Assembly: GCF_002715865.1 (NCBI RefSeq)
Contig: NZ_CP017696.1
Span: forward strand, 1,798,001-1,862,000
DNA length: 64,000 nucleotides
Direction: 5' to 3'
From: Bifidobacterium asteroides DSM 20089
GTDB taxonomy: Bacteria; Actinomycetota; Actinomycetes; Actinomycetales; Bifidobacteriaceae
Shown one piece after another: positions 18,375 to 27,861 of the stretch. A program made the position numbers and the translations under genes. Position 1 is the stretch's first letter; every line of letters begins with the position of its first letter. The notes beneath the pieces are model-generated. The model was not told the DNA's origin. It made no database searches and worked only from the letters and a program-made list of their open reading frames with translations.

Positions 18375-19193
18375 TCAAATTCCCGCCCCCGCTTTGGCCC
18401 GCCGGGCTGCATCGACAAAGCCGGAAACGGTGAAGACCGGGCCCTCCAATCCGACCTGCCGGGCCACCCGGGTGATGGGCGGAGGCGTCACATAGGCCTG
18501 CTTGAGCACATCATCCCGGGAAAAGACCTCCTCGCGGCTGCCATCCAGCAGGACCCGGCCATGCTGCATGAGCACGACCCTGGGGAAGTTGCGGGTGACG
18601 AACTTCATGTCGTGGGAAATCGTGATGCAGAGCTTGCCTTGGTCCCGCAGACGGGCAATGATGGCAGCCAGTCGATCATTGCCGGCCTTGTCCTGGCCGC
18701 ATGTGGGCTCGTCGAAGACCACGGCACCCGTATCCATCATGAGAACGGATCCGATGGCGCAGAACTTCTTCTCGGTGGGGCTCAGATCGAAAGGATGATC
18801 GTCCAGCCGGTCCGCCAGGCCCACCAACCCAGCCACCTGCTCCATACGTCGCCCTATCAGATCCTGATCGAACCCAAGATGCCGGGGACCGAACTCGAAT
18901 TCCTTGCGCACGCTGTCCAGAAAGAGCTGATCGTCGGGATTCTGAAAGACGTATCCCACTTTCCGGGCCCACTGGGCCGTGTCCGCCGTAGCCAGATCGA
19001 CGCCGTCAATCAAGATCCGACCACTGGTCGGTCTAAGGATGCCGTTCAGATGCTTGGCCAAGGTGGTTTTGCCAGCGCCGTTCTGACCGATCAGCGCCAC
19101 GGGCCGATCACCTTCGAGGGTCAAATCCACTCCATCCAAAGCACGATGGCCATGCGGGTAGATGTGCTCCAGATGCTCCAGGTCGATCTTCAT
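18375..19193 (-). CDS. ECF transporter ATPase with atypical signature motif
   Basis: A 272-residue ABC ATPase of the energy-coupling factor type. Walker A is GQNGAGKTT (about 36-44), the Q-loop VGYVFQNPDDQLF, Walker B GAVVFDEPTCGQD, and the switch His TISHDMKFV. VFQNPDDQLF is typical of EcfA. The usual LSGGQ/E signature is replaced by LSPTEKKFCAIGS, so one of the two composite ATP sites may be weak. It forms a heterodimer with the next ATPase, which has a normal LSGGQ. The start overlaps that gene by four bases. Confidence 0.85.
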   Translation of the reverse strand: MKIDLEHLEHIYPHGHRALDGVDLTLEGDRPVALIGQNGAGKTTLAKHLNGILRPTSGRILIDGVDLATADTAQWARKVGYVFQNPDDQLFLDSVRKEFEFGPRHLGFDQDLIGRRMEQVAGLVGLADRLDDHPFDLSPTEKKFCAIGSVLMMDTGAVVFDEPTCGQDKAGNDRLAAIIARLRDQGKLCITISHDMKFVTRNFPRVVLMQHGRVLLDGSREEVFSRDDVLKQAYVTPPPITRVARQVGLEGPVFTVSGFVDAARRAKAGAGI

Positions 19194-20038
19194 CGAAGCG
19201 CCTCCCGAATCATGCGTACCGCCTGGTCCTCGCGTACTGGCAAATCCGACAGTTCGAATCCTGCGTCCTGCAAACCTCTACAGAGCTTGACGTAATCCGG
19301 TATGTCAATCCCCCACTTCACGGTCTCGGTGTCGGCGAAAACCTTCTCAGGGGTGCCCAGGGCACGAACCCGACCAGCGCCCAGGACCATGACCTGGTCA
19401 GCGCATCGGGCGACCCGCTCCATATCGTGATCGACCATGACTACGGTGATCCCCTCATGGTTGAGCCGCTTGACAATGTCGAAGATTTCCTCGCTGCCAA
19501 GCGGGTCCAGCTGGGCTGTGCATTCATCCAGAACCAGGATGTCCGGTTCCATGATCAAGGTCGAGCCAAGGGCCACCCGCTGCACCTGTCCGCCGGAAAG
19601 CTCCAAGGGGTTCTTGTCGAGCAGATCCTCGATATGCATAAGGGCGGCCACCCGGGCCACCTTGGTATGCATGGTTTCACGTGGAACCCCATGGTTGCCC
19701 AGTCCGAAGGCCAGTTCCTCGGCCACGGTCCCTGCCGTATAGGAAAGCTGATTGAAGGGGTTCTGAAAGACCAGACCTATATGTCTGGACAGATCGGCAA
19801 TGGTCGAAGTGGCTACGTCCCTGTCCTTGATCCGGACACTCCCCTTGGATTTGCCTACGAAATAGTGCGGAATCAGACCGACCAAGGCGTTGCACAGGGT
19901 CGATTTGCCCGCCCCGTTGGATCCGACGATGCAGAAGAAGCTGCCCTGTTCGACGCTGAAGCTCACCCGCTTCAAGGTGGTCCGATCGGCATCACGGTAT
20001 CTGAAGGAGAAGTCCTCCACTCGTATGACCTCGGTCAT
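19190..20038 (-). CDS. ECF transporter ATPase
   Basis: A 282-residue ABC ATPase, partner of the preceding entry. It has Walker A GSNGAGKST, Q-loop IGLVFQNPFNQLSY, signature LSGGQVQRVALGS, Walker B ILVLDECTAQLDP and switch His VVMVDHDMERVARCAD. Start 20038 overlaps the EcfT stop by ATGA, so the set is co-translated. A longer frame upstream lies inside the permease gene. With EcfT and the S component it drives substrate import, probably of nucleosides given the neighbours. Confidence 0.88.
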   Translation of the reverse strand: MTEVIRVEDFSFRYRDADRTTLKRVSFSVEQGSFFCIVGSNGAGKSTLCNALVGLIPHYFVGKSKGSVRIKDRDVATSTIADLSRHIGLVFQNPFNQLSYTAGTVAEELAFGLGNHGVPRETMHTKVARVAALMHIEDLLDKNPLELSGGQVQRVALGSTLIMEPDILVLDECTAQLDPLGSEEIFDIVKRLNHEGITVVMVDHDMERVARCADQVMVLGAGRVRALGTPEKVFADTETVKWGIDIPDYVKLCRGLQDAGFELSDLPVREDQAVRMIREALR

Positions 20039-20853
20039 GCCCGACCTCCCCACTGGATTGCGAAAGTGATCAGACCTGCACGAGAGAGGCAACCGAGCAC
20101 CAGGGTGAGCACCAGGAAAACGGTGAACAGGATGGTCATCACGGTGTCACTGTGCCGCCAGACCACCTCAAGGTAGCTGGTCTGCCGCACCCCTCGGATG
20201 CCGAATCCACGGGTCTCCAGGGTCATCCCGCGCTCCTGCGAATCCGTCAGAGAGGAAAGAACAACCGGCCCGAGCAGGGGCAGGAAGGCCCGCGCCCGGG
20301 AAATCAAGCCGCCACCGGTCTCCAGACCACGTGCATGCTGAGACTGCTCGATAATCGCAATCCTGCGCTGCATCTGCGGAACCACATTCAAACTGGCCAG
20401 GATCAGGTAGCCAATCTTCGATGGAACACCGATCTGCGTCAGAGCAGCAACCAGACGACCCGTGTAGGTAGTTTTATTGGTCAGGTAGAAGGACCCCAGG
20501 AAAACCAAAAGAGTTACTACGATTTTGGCCGCATAGAGGCTGCCTTCGAGACCCAGTCGGGCGAATCCCAGGTCAAGAATGACCTTGGAATTCCTTGGGC
20601 TGTAGCACCCCTGAATGAACAGCAGCATGAGCGTAACGGGAATGCCGAACCCCAGCATCACGCCAGAGAAGGGCCTGAGCACCCGAGCCATAGCAGCTGC
20701 GATAAAGAGCATGACGATAATCCCCAGGCCAAGAGTGAAGTCCGGCCAGACCAAGGTCGCCAGGCCCAAGGAGCACACGCCAGCGATCTTGGCCATGGGA
20801 TGCATGCGGGACAGTGGAGAATCAGGAATCCCGTTCGTTGCAGGACCAGGCAT
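20035..20853 (-). CDS. ecfT: ECF transporter transmembrane subunit EcfT
   Basis: A 272-residue membrane protein with four to six hydrophobic segments. The two conserved coupling motifs are visible: QSQHARGLE and TDSQERGMTLETRGFG, matching the ARG-containing coupling helices of EcfT that contact the two ATPases. It overlaps the S-component gene by one base and the ATPase gene by four, so the order S-T-A-A' forms one translational unit. It is dedicated to one S component here, a group I ECF arrangement. Confidence 0.88.
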   Translation of the reverse strand: MPGPATNGIPDSPLSRMHPMAKIAGVCSLGLATLVWPDFTLGLGIIVMLFIAAAMARVLRPFSGVMLGFGIPVTLMLLFIQGCYSPRNSKVILDLGFARLGLEGSLYAAKIVVTLLVFLGSFYLTNKTTYTGRLVAALTQIGVPSKIGYLILASLNVVPQMQRRIAIIEQSQHARGLETGGGLISRARAFLPLLGPVVLSSLTDSQERGMTLETRGFGIRGVRQTSYLEVVWRHSDTVMTILFTVFLVLTLVLGCLSRAGLITFAIQWGGRA

Positions 20854-21650
20854 CAGCGTTCAGACCTTTGGGTAGGTTCACAGTCCAAGTCAGCCGGGTC
20901 GCCTGTCGATGTGCCACCATCAGCTTCTGCTGCGCCGTCGATCCTCCCCGGCCGTGCTGAACTCTCCAGACTGGACGCTCCAGTCGCTTCGCGTTCATCT
21001 TCGCCTTCATCCTCATCCAGGTCATCCAAATCGTCCAGATCGGCCTGGTCCTCGCTGCCGTCCAGAGCATACTGGCTCAGGAAACGCTTGGGGATTCGAC
21101 GCACAATCACATAAGCAATCAGGACGGTAATGCCCTTGTCGATCAGATTCTCCAGCATGGAGGAGGAGAGCACCGAGATAACGATGTTCTTCACAGCCAC
21201 CACCAGTGCAGCTGTGAGGACCGAGGTGCCGTTGACTCCGGTGGCACCCCCGTAGACGAGCACGGTGATCAGAGATGCTGTGACCGTGTTGACCAGGGCG
21301 CAGGCCAGCCAGACCAGGACGACTCCCCATATCCGTTTGAAGAGCCCGGCCTTGACCATGTATCCGATCACCAGGCCGCACAGAACGCTGGAGAGCGCAT
21401 AGGGCAGATAGACCGGATTGGCCACCAAGGCGAGGAAGACGTTGGTCAGCAGTCCGCACAGGGCAGCCACCCAGGGGCCGGACAGGCAGGCGATTACCGT
21501 GGTGCCGATCATATCCAGGAAAAGCGGCAGTTTGAGGGTGGAGCTCAGGGTACCGCCGATGAGGTTGATGCCCACCGCGATGGGTATCAGCACCAAGGAT
21601 TTTGTCGAGAACTGCGCAGTGATCCCTCTCCACACCGGTCGCGCGCTCAT
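20853..21650 (-). CDS. ECF transporter S component with acidic tail
   Basis: A 265-residue protein with about six hydrophobic segments in residues 15-185, including GINLIGGTLSSTLKLPLFLDMIGT and GLLTNVFLALVANPVYLPYALSSVLCGLVIGY, typical of an S component that binds the substrate. It is the first gene of the ECF operon. Downstream of the membrane part is a hydrophilic tail of about 70 residues with a strongly acidic stretch (ADLDDLDDLDEDEGEDERE), unusual for S components, which are normally close to 180-200 residues. A nucleoside ligand is inferred from the hydrolase and ribokinase neighbours. Confidence 0.78.
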   Translation of the reverse strand: MSARPVWRGITAQFSTKSLVLIPIAVGINLIGGTLSSTLKLPLFLDMIGTTVIACLSGPWVAALCGLLTNVFLALVANPVYLPYALSSVLCGLVIGYMVKAGLFKRIWGVVLVWLACALVNTVTASLITVLVYGGATGVNGTSVLTAALVVAVKNIVISVLSSSMLENLIDKGITVLIAYVIVRRIPKRFLSQYALDGSEDQADLDDLDDLDEDEGEDEREATGASSLESSARPGRIDGAAEADGGTSTGDPADLDCEPTQRSER

Positions 21651-21901
21651 AATCCGTACCGCCTTTGGTCCTTGAATGTCGATTTCTGCAGATGGCCGTC
21701 GCTCACAGCCAGATCCGCATCACCGCTTTGAGAAACCACTTTAGTAAACAACTTTCATTGACAGAGACTATCAACAGCCGGATGGGGTGTCAAATGCGAA
21801 ACCTCCGACGACGATCTCTCAGGTAAGCTTGATTCGCCAGATCCAACAGGTCGACAGAGCCGTTCGCCGGAGCGTCAGAGATGAGGAGCACAGGAAACCA
21901 C

Positions 21902-23773
21902 ATGAACATCAAGGACATTGCTCAGCTTGCCGGCGTATCCACATCGACGGTCTCCAAGATTGTGAATCACAAGGACGCGAGCATCACAGCCGCCACGCGC
22001 GACAGGGTCCTTGAACTGGTCAGGAAGTACCACTACACGCCCTACGGATCCTCCAAGCCCAACACCACCACCTGGAGAATCGGAGTCCTGCTCAGCTCAT
22101 CCATCTCCATGGACTCCACCTTGGATGGGATCATCCAGCAGGCACAAAAGTCGGGGTACGGCACTCTGGTTTTCAACAGCTACGGCAATCACGACCAGGA
22201 GGAACGCAACATCCTGGCAGCTCTGGAACATCGAGTGGATGGTATGGTCTGGGAGCCGATCGACCGCACAAGCCTGGCCTTGAAAGGCAAGATCGAAGCA
22301 CAAGGGATTCCCGAATTGACCATTGGACCCCTGGGAGACGACCGGACCGCGCTCATGCCCTATGAGGAGGCTGCATACAGTCTTACTGAAGAGCTGATCA
22401 AGCGCCACCACACCAGCATCGCCTGTCTGCTCTCGCCAGGCAGGCGGACCCAGAGCTTCCTGCACGGTTATCGTCGCTGCCTGTTCGACCACAACATCCA
22501 ATACCACACCGACATGGTCCTGGAAACCATCGGCGAGGACCTGACCCAGGTGCTGGAGAACCGGCAGGTCACCGGAATCGTGGCATCCCACTATCACCAT
22601 GCCCTGGAATTCCTCCAGTTCGCCGAATCCATGCATTACCGTCTGCCCCAGGACCTCTCCCTGGTCTCCCTGATGAACGACACCAACGTGCACCTACGCT
22701 ACCCTGGCAGCCCGGAGATATCGTCCTACGTCATGCGCAACGCCGACTTCGGCGCCTACCTGTGCAGACGAATCATCCACGCCATCGAGCATGAGTCTGA
22801 TCGAAGCGAGACCTTTGAGCACGTCTTCACCCTGGACGGCGAGAAGACCGTCGGCCCGCCCCCGGACCAGCAATGCAAGAAGATCGTGGTGGTCGGCAGC
22901 ATCAACGTGGACACCTATCTGACCGCCCCCAGCCTGCCCAAGGCGGGTATGACCACCACGACCAGGAACTTCGCCTCCACACCGGGGGGCAAGGCCACCA
23001 ACCAGGCGGTGGGCGTGGCCAGGCTGGAGCATCAGGTTTCCCTGATCGGCAATGTCGGCAGCGATCCGGCCGCAGACTACATCTACAAAACCATGAGGCA
23101 GGCCCATGTGGATGCCACCGGTGTGCGCAGAGTCACCGGAGCGGACACGGGCAAAGCCTACATCTTCGTCGACGGCAAGGGTGAGTCGATGATCTCCCTG
23201 GTGGCGGGCGCCAACGAATCCCTGACCCCGGACGACATCACCGAGCGCGACCAGATCTTCCGGAACACCGGCTACTGCCTAATCCAGACAGAGATCCCCA
23301 TGGACACTGTCGCCGAGGCCTGCAGAACAGCCAAGCGCCACCAGGCCGCCACCATCGTCAAACCGTCATCCTGCGACCACCTGCCTGAAGACCTGCTGGC
23401 TTCGATCGACATCCTGATCCCGAATCTGAACGAGTTGAACACCCTGATACCCGGAGCAGGATCCGTGGTGGACAAGGCGAAACGGTTCATAGACGGCGGG
23501 GTGGGCAGGGTCATCATCACCCAGGGCGAGCGCGGCTGCACCCTGGTCACTTCCAGCGATCACAAGGACTTCCCAGCCCACGAGACCCGAGCAATCGACG
23601 ACACCGGCGCCAGCGATGCCTTCATCAGCGCCCTGGCCTCCTATCTGTGCAGCGGATGCACCCTGGACAAAGCCGCTCACATTGCTAATCTGGCCGCCGG
23701 CTTCAGCATCGCCCACGAAGGCGTCATCCCCTCCCTGATCAACCGCCGCCAGCTGGAGGGCCTGATCGACTGA
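21902..23773 (+). CDS. LacI-family regulator fused to ribokinase
   Basis: A 623-residue fusion. Residues 1-55 are a LacI helix-turn-helix (MNIKDIAQLAGVSTSTVSKIV), residues about 60-315 a periplasmic-binding-protein-like sensor domain, and from about 320 a full PfkB-family kinase beginning KKIVVVGSINVDTYL with GGKATNQAVGVARLE. The kinase end has DDTGASDAFISALASYL, where the usual GAGD is GASD but the catalytic Asp is kept. Start 21902 is preferred (MNIKDIA); an ATG 21 bases earlier is possible. It is divergent to the nucleoside ECF-hydrolase operon, which it probably represses. The kinase would phosphorylate the ribose released by the hydrolase. No stop or frameshift interrupts the junction. 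Confidence 0.9.
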   Translation: MNIKDIAQLAGVSTSTVSKIVNHKDASITAATRDRVLELVRKYHYTPYGSSKPNTTTWRIGVLLSSSISMDSTLDGIIQQAQKSGYGTLVFNSYGNHDQEERNILAALEHRVDGMVWEPIDRTSLALKGKIEAQGIPELTIGPLGDDRTALMPYEEAAYSLTEELIKRHHTSIACLLSPGRRTQSFLHGYRRCLFDHNIQYHTDMVLETIGEDLTQVLENRQVTGIVASHYHHALEFLQFAESMHYRLPQDLSLVSLMNDTNVHLRYPGSPEISSYVMRNADFGAYLCRRIIHAIEHESDRSETFEHVFTLDGEKTVGPPPDQQCKKIVVVGSINVDTYLTAPSLPKAGMTTTTRNFASTPGGKATNQAVGVARLEHQVSLIGNVGSDPAADYIYKTMRQAHVDATGVRRVTGADTGKAYIFVDGKGESMISLVAGANESLTPDDITERDQIFRNTGYCLIQTEIPMDTVAEACRTAKRHQAATIVKPSSCDHLPEDLLASIDILIPNLNELNTLIPGAGSVVDKAKRFIDGGVGRVIITQGERGCTLVTSSDHKDFPAHETRAIDDTGASDAFISALASYLCSGCTLDKAAHIANLAAGFSIAHEGVIPSLINRRQLEGLID

Positions 23774-24118
23774 GCGGTCCAGGCGCAAGTACGGTCGGAA
23801 GGCTGTTACCGTCCATGGCCATGCTCTGACTCAAGCTGAACGTCCCCAGGTTCTCCGGCTGCAGTACCTAACATCAAGGTCTGCCGTCTTGGCCCCATCT
23901 CAGCCTTTTGGAGCGCGTCCCTCACAATGGGCCTTTATAATTTCATATGGCACAGAATCCGGAATGGAGACCATTGATGGCTGCAGCTGTTCTGGCTTCG
24001 GCGCCAACCGTATTACTGCTGATGGTCGCACGGGAATATGTCATTGCGGGAGTTGCAGCAGGTGCGATAAAGGACTGATCTCAAAGGTGAATCAACCAGT
24101 TGGAAGGGTACCGAATCA
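23774..24118. other. Intergenic region before the GH31 gene
   Basis: About 345 bases without a supported gene. It probably holds the promoter of the GH31 gene. I saw no clear terminator after the fusion gene and no confident operator palindrome. Confidence 0.4.
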
Positions 24119-26188
24119 ATGCAACATTCAACATTTACCACCGACGGCCAAACCCTGAAGTGGACAGGCAACGGTGAATACCTTCGCATCGAGCCCTGGG
24201 GATCAGATTCGATACGTGTCCGATCCTCGCAGATGCACGCACCCGAAGACCCGGACTGGGCGCTTTTACGAGACCACCACGAGCCTGCCGATGCGGTGCA
24301 CATAAGCATCGATGACCAGCGGGGACAAGCCACCATAATCAACGGATCTCTCATGGTCAAGGCGCAGGCTTCGGGCGGCATTGACACAGGCAACGGTTAT
24401 ACCGACAAGTGCCTGCTCAGCTTTTGGCGCACCGACGGCAAGCTGCTCTTCAGCGAGATGAGCGATGGCGGCTCCCTGAATTTAAGAGCGCGTTCTTTCA
24501 CTCCCATCGTGGGAGGCGACCACCAGGTCAAGGTGACATTCGTGCCTCCGGAAAACGAACGTCTCTACGGCATGGGTGAATATCAACAGAACATCATGGA
24601 TCTGAAAGGCTGCACGCTCGAACTGGCCCATAGGAACTCGCAAATCTCCATACCCTTCGTCGTCTCCAGCTGTGGATACGGATTCCTCTGGAACAATCCA
24701 GCCGTCGGTTCCGTCAGTTTTGGGAAAAACAAGACTCAATGGTCGGCGGACAGCACTCGACAGATTGATTACTGGGTTACAGCCGGTGCCGATTATCGCT
24801 CAATTATGGCCCATTACGCAAACGCTACCGGCCATGCTCCTCAGATGCCTGAATGGGGTCTTGGATTTTGGCAGAGCAAGCTTCGCTATTGGAACCAGGA
24901 TCAATTGCTGGAAGTTGCCAGAGAGTTCAAAAAACGCAACATTCCTCTGGATCTCATTGTCATCGATTTCTTCCATTGGCCCCACATGGGTGATTTCAGA
25001 TTCGAAGACGAATTCTGGCCGGATCCCGTCAGCATGAGCAACGAATTGCACAAGATGGGGATCCGACTCATGGTGTCAGTCTGGCCGCAGATAGCACTGA
25101 CTTCTGAAAACTATCCAGAGATGAAAGCCAAGAATCTGCTGGTACGGGCAGACCATGGCGAAGACCTCGGCATGATGTTCGAGGGACCCAGCCAGTTCTA
25201 CGACGCCACCAACCCTAGAGCCCGCCAATATGTATGGGAGAAATGCCGTGAGCACTACGCCGATGTCGGCGTCGACGCATTCTGGCTGGATGAGGCCGAA
25301 CCGGAGTATGGCACTTACGATTTCAGCAATTACCGCTACTGGGCTGGACCTGCTCAGCAGACAGCCAATCTGTATCCACGGGAATACAACAAGGGGTTCT
25401 ACGAGGGGCAGCTGGCCTACGGACGCCAGGGGCAGATCGTTAACCTCACCAGATGCGCATGGGCCGGCTCCCAGCAATATGGGGCTCTTGTATGGTCGGG
25501 CGATGTAGCATCCACCTTCGAGGCGTTCAGAGCACAAATCACCTGCGCTATCCATATGGGCATGGCCGGCATTCCTTGGTTCACCACCGACCTGGGTGGC
25601 TTCCACGATGGTGATATCGACGATCCCACATTCCGCGAACTGCTGTTGCGCTGGGCGCAATTCTCCTGCTTCTCGCCCGTCATGCGCAATCACGGTGACC
25701 GTAGCCAGCACCACCCTGACGGGACCACCAAGACCGCCATCACTACGGCGCAAGGCGAACGACGATTACCGTCCGGAGCGAGCAACGAACCATGGAGCTA
25801 TGGAAAGTCCGTCGAAGACATCTATGTCAAGTTCATCAAGATCCGAGAGCATCTTCGCCCTTATCTGCGTGAGCTGTTTGCCCAGGCACATGAGGACGGG
25901 CAGCCGCTCATCAGAGGACTGTTCTACGAATTCCCCAATGACGACGCTGTCTCCGATATCGCCGACGAGTATATGCTCGGACCTGATCTGCTGGTAGCCC
26001 CCGTAGTAGAGGAAGGAGCCAGATCCCGACAGGTCTACCTGCCTGGGGACGCGACTACGCAGTGGCAGGATCTTCACGACGGAGCGATGTACAACGGGGG
26101 TCGGACGATCACTGCAGAAGCCCCGCTGGATACTCTGCCGGTATTCGCAAGGGACAGCAGAAACCACGAGCTGCTGGGCATACTCTGA
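24119..26188 (+). CDS. GH31 glycoside hydrolase, alpha-xylosidase-like
   Basis: A 689-residue GH31 enzyme without a signal peptide, hence intracellular. The catalytic nucleophile is Asp391 in DAFWLDEAEPEYG, and the acid/base is probably Asp527 in MRNHGDRSQ. Other family blocks are GLGFWQSKLRYWNQDQLLEVA, FDATNP-like FYDATNPRARQYVW and GMAGIPWFTTDLGGF. KWxD is modified to WLDE, and the cysteine-free compact length fits alpha-xylosidases (YicI-like) or alpha-glucosidases; I lean to the former. The start follows GGAAGGG. It stands alone and ends in a strong terminator. No dedicated sugar transporter is adjacent. Confidence 0.82.
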   Translation: MQHSTFTTDGQTLKWTGNGEYLRIEPWGSDSIRVRSSQMHAPEDPDWALLRDHHEPADAVHISIDDQRGQATIINGSLMVKAQASGGIDTGNGYTDKCLLSFWRTDGKLLFSEMSDGGSLNLRARSFTPIVGGDHQVKVTFVPPENERLYGMGEYQQNIMDLKGCTLELAHRNSQISIPFVVSSCGYGFLWNNPAVGSVSFGKNKTQWSADSTRQIDYWVTAGADYRSIMAHYANATGHAPQMPEWGLGFWQSKLRYWNQDQLLEVAREFKKRNIPLDLIVIDFFHWPHMGDFRFEDEFWPDPVSMSNELHKMGIRLMVSVWPQIALTSENYPEMKAKNLLVRADHGEDLGMMFEGPSQFYDATNPRARQYVWEKCREHYADVGVDAFWLDEAEPEYGTYDFSNYRYWAGPAQQTANLYPREYNKGFYEGQLAYGRQGQIVNLTRCAWAGSQQYGALVWSGDVASTFEAFRAQITCAIHMGMAGIPWFTTDLGGFHDGDIDDPTFRELLLRWAQFSCFSPVMRNHGDRSQHHPDGTTKTAITTAQGERRLPSGASNEPWSYGKSVEDIYVKFIKIREHLRPYLRELFAQAHEDGQPLIRGLFYEFPNDDAVSDIADEYMLGPDLLVAPVVEEGARSRQVYLPGDATTQWQDLHDGAMYNGGRTITAEAPLDTLPVFARDSRNHELLGIL

Positions 26189-26230
26189 TCTATCCGTCAC
26201 AAGGTCACGAATGCTCATCGTCATTCGCAT

Positions 26231-26264
26231 CGGGTCAGGACCGCTCGTCCTGACCCGACTTCTT
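26231..26264 (+). terminator. Terminator after the GH31 gene
   Basis: CGGGTCAGGAC (26231-26241) and GTCCTGACCCG (26247-26257) form a perfect 11-bp stem with a 5-base loop, followed by ACTTCTT. Confidence 0.8.
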
Positions 26265-26691
26265 AGTTAATCAAGACATGATTCATCCCGCTCCCAGTTC
26301 CGTTGAACTTTCATGCTCATATTCCACCCTGTGCAACGTTCACTCAGGGAGTTCGCCAAGTTATCGACTAGGTGAAGAGGATTGGGCAGCGAATCACCGG
26401 GTTACGATCCGTAAGAAGTTAATATTTCAGAAAGCGATTTTAACGTAATTGATGGAATTAGATAAATGAAGAAACAGGCCAATAAGTGGATGCCGATGAC
26501 CACGATTTCTACCAGCATCAATTCCAACCGCCTGGTCAGCAACTCGCACCAGAGCCCCTGATAGGCTTGCTCACAACCCTCAAAGAGCGAATAATGATGA
26601 CCAAAGTGCTTTGCGAAAATGACTAGTGAACACTAGCACGCAATAGCCGTACCTATGACCAGATAGGATTCGAGATATAGAAAGGGGAACG
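26265..26691. other. AT-rich upstream region of the XRE-ImmA gene
   Basis: About 430 bases of lower GC than the flanks with no supported gene. It contains the palindrome listed at 26623-26636 and presumably the promoter of the toxin-antitoxin-like pair. Confidence 0.4.
26623..26636. promoter_or_regulatory. Palindrome, possible operator of the XRE-ImmA protein
   Basis: CTAGTG-AA-CACTAG is a 6+2+6 inverted repeat, 56 bases before the start codon of a gene whose product has an N-terminal HTH. It is a plausible autoregulatory site; this is inference from position and symmetry. Confidence 0.45.
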
Positions 26692-27861
26692 ATGGCTCAA
26701 ACAGTACGCGTCAATGTTCCCCGTACCATTCTCGATTGGGTCATATCCATAGGCGCCGAAGACCATCTAAGTGAGAATCAGCGTCATGATATTGACGCGT
26801 GGAAACAGGGCGCCAAACGGCCTACCGTCTCACAGCTGCACACCATCAGTAACCGGTTGCACGTGCCATTTGGCTACTTCTTCATGGATGAGCCCATTGA
26901 TGATACGCCGCCCATCTATGCCAAACGCACTGTCGGCAGTCAGCAGCCACAAGGACGTCCTTCCCGAGATCTTGTGGACACCATTGACCAGATGACTGCC
27001 ATCCAGGACTGGGCGAGGCAAGACCGCATCGATAATGAAGGCACCCGACTGGAACAGGTGGGTTCTCGGACCATCAATGACGACAGCAACCTTATCGCCA
27101 AGGATATTCGTCGAGCTCTGAAGATTGATGAGCATTGGTACCGCGAATCCGACCTGCATGAACCGGCTAAGGCTTTCAAGCTGCTGCGCGAGCGCGCTGA
27201 AGGTACCGGGATTCTCATCATGCAGAACGGAGTGGTCGGCAACAACACCCATAGACCACTCGACCCCAAAGAATTTCGGGCTTTTGCACTCATCGATCCA
27301 TACGCCCCATTGATATTTATCAACAGGACTGACGAGCCCGAAACCGCTCGCCTCTTCTCCCTGGTGCATGAGCTGGCACATGTTTGGCTGGGAACTGATG
27401 AATTATACAATGACACCGCCCTACCCACTGGAGTCACCAGGCTTGAGCAGGTCTGCAATGAAGTAGCAGCGGCCATGTTGTTGCCAGACGGAGACTTCCT
27501 GAAAGCATGGCAGAGCTTTCCGGATGACACCACATTGGACAAACGGATGAAAGAGCTAAAGGCATGCTTTCCTGTCTCCCCCACCGCTTTGGCCCTTCAC
27601 GCCCTGAAGCATAAGCTGATCAGCCAGGAAACTTTCCAGAAATGCAACCAGGCCGCCCAAATCTGGTCAGAAGAAACAGACAATCAGGAACATTCCGGTG
27701 GAAACTATTACAGCACCAAACTGAGCAGATTCGATTCTCGCTTCCTGGAAAGGATGGCGAGCAGCGTAGCTGAAGGCAGAACCACGTATCTGGATGCCTA
27801 TCGTCTCACTGGCACCAATGGTGATACTTTCACCAAACTCATGAAGAGAGCCCTCTCATGA
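26692..27861 (+). CDS. XRE-family HTH and ImmA/IrrE metallopeptidase fusion
   Basis: A 389-residue protein. An XRE-like helix-turn-helix sits in residues 1-70 (IDAWKQGAKRPTVSQLHTISNRLHVPFGYFF). A COG2856 zinc peptidase domain follows, with HELAH (His226, Glu227, His230) and a third ligand Glu257 in CNEVAAAMLLP. RBS AAAGGGG precedes the start. Its stop overlaps the DUF4411 gene by four bases (ATGA). This pair is widespread in bacterial mobile regions and behaves like a type II toxin-antitoxin module in predictions, with this protein as the regulator or antitoxin. ImmA-type proteases cleave repressors, so conditional derepression is possible. Low GC of the flank suggests transfer. Confidence 0.88.
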   Translation: MAQTVRVNVPRTILDWVISIGAEDHLSENQRHDIDAWKQGAKRPTVSQLHTISNRLHVPFGYFFMDEPIDDTPPIYAKRTVGSQQPQGRPSRDLVDTIDQMTAIQDWARQDRIDNEGTRLEQVGSRTINDDSNLIAKDIRRALKIDEHWYRESDLHEPAKAFKLLRERAEGTGILIMQNGVVGNNTHRPLDPKEFRAFALIDPYAPLIFINRTDEPETARLFSLVHELAHVWLGTDELYNDTALPTGVTRLEQVCNEVAAAMLLPDGDFLKAWQSFPDDTTLDKRMKELKACFPVSPTALALHALKHKLISQETFQKCNQAAQIWSEETDNQEHSGGNYYSTKLSRFDSRFLERMASSVAEGRTTYLDAYRLTGTNGDTFTKLMKRALS

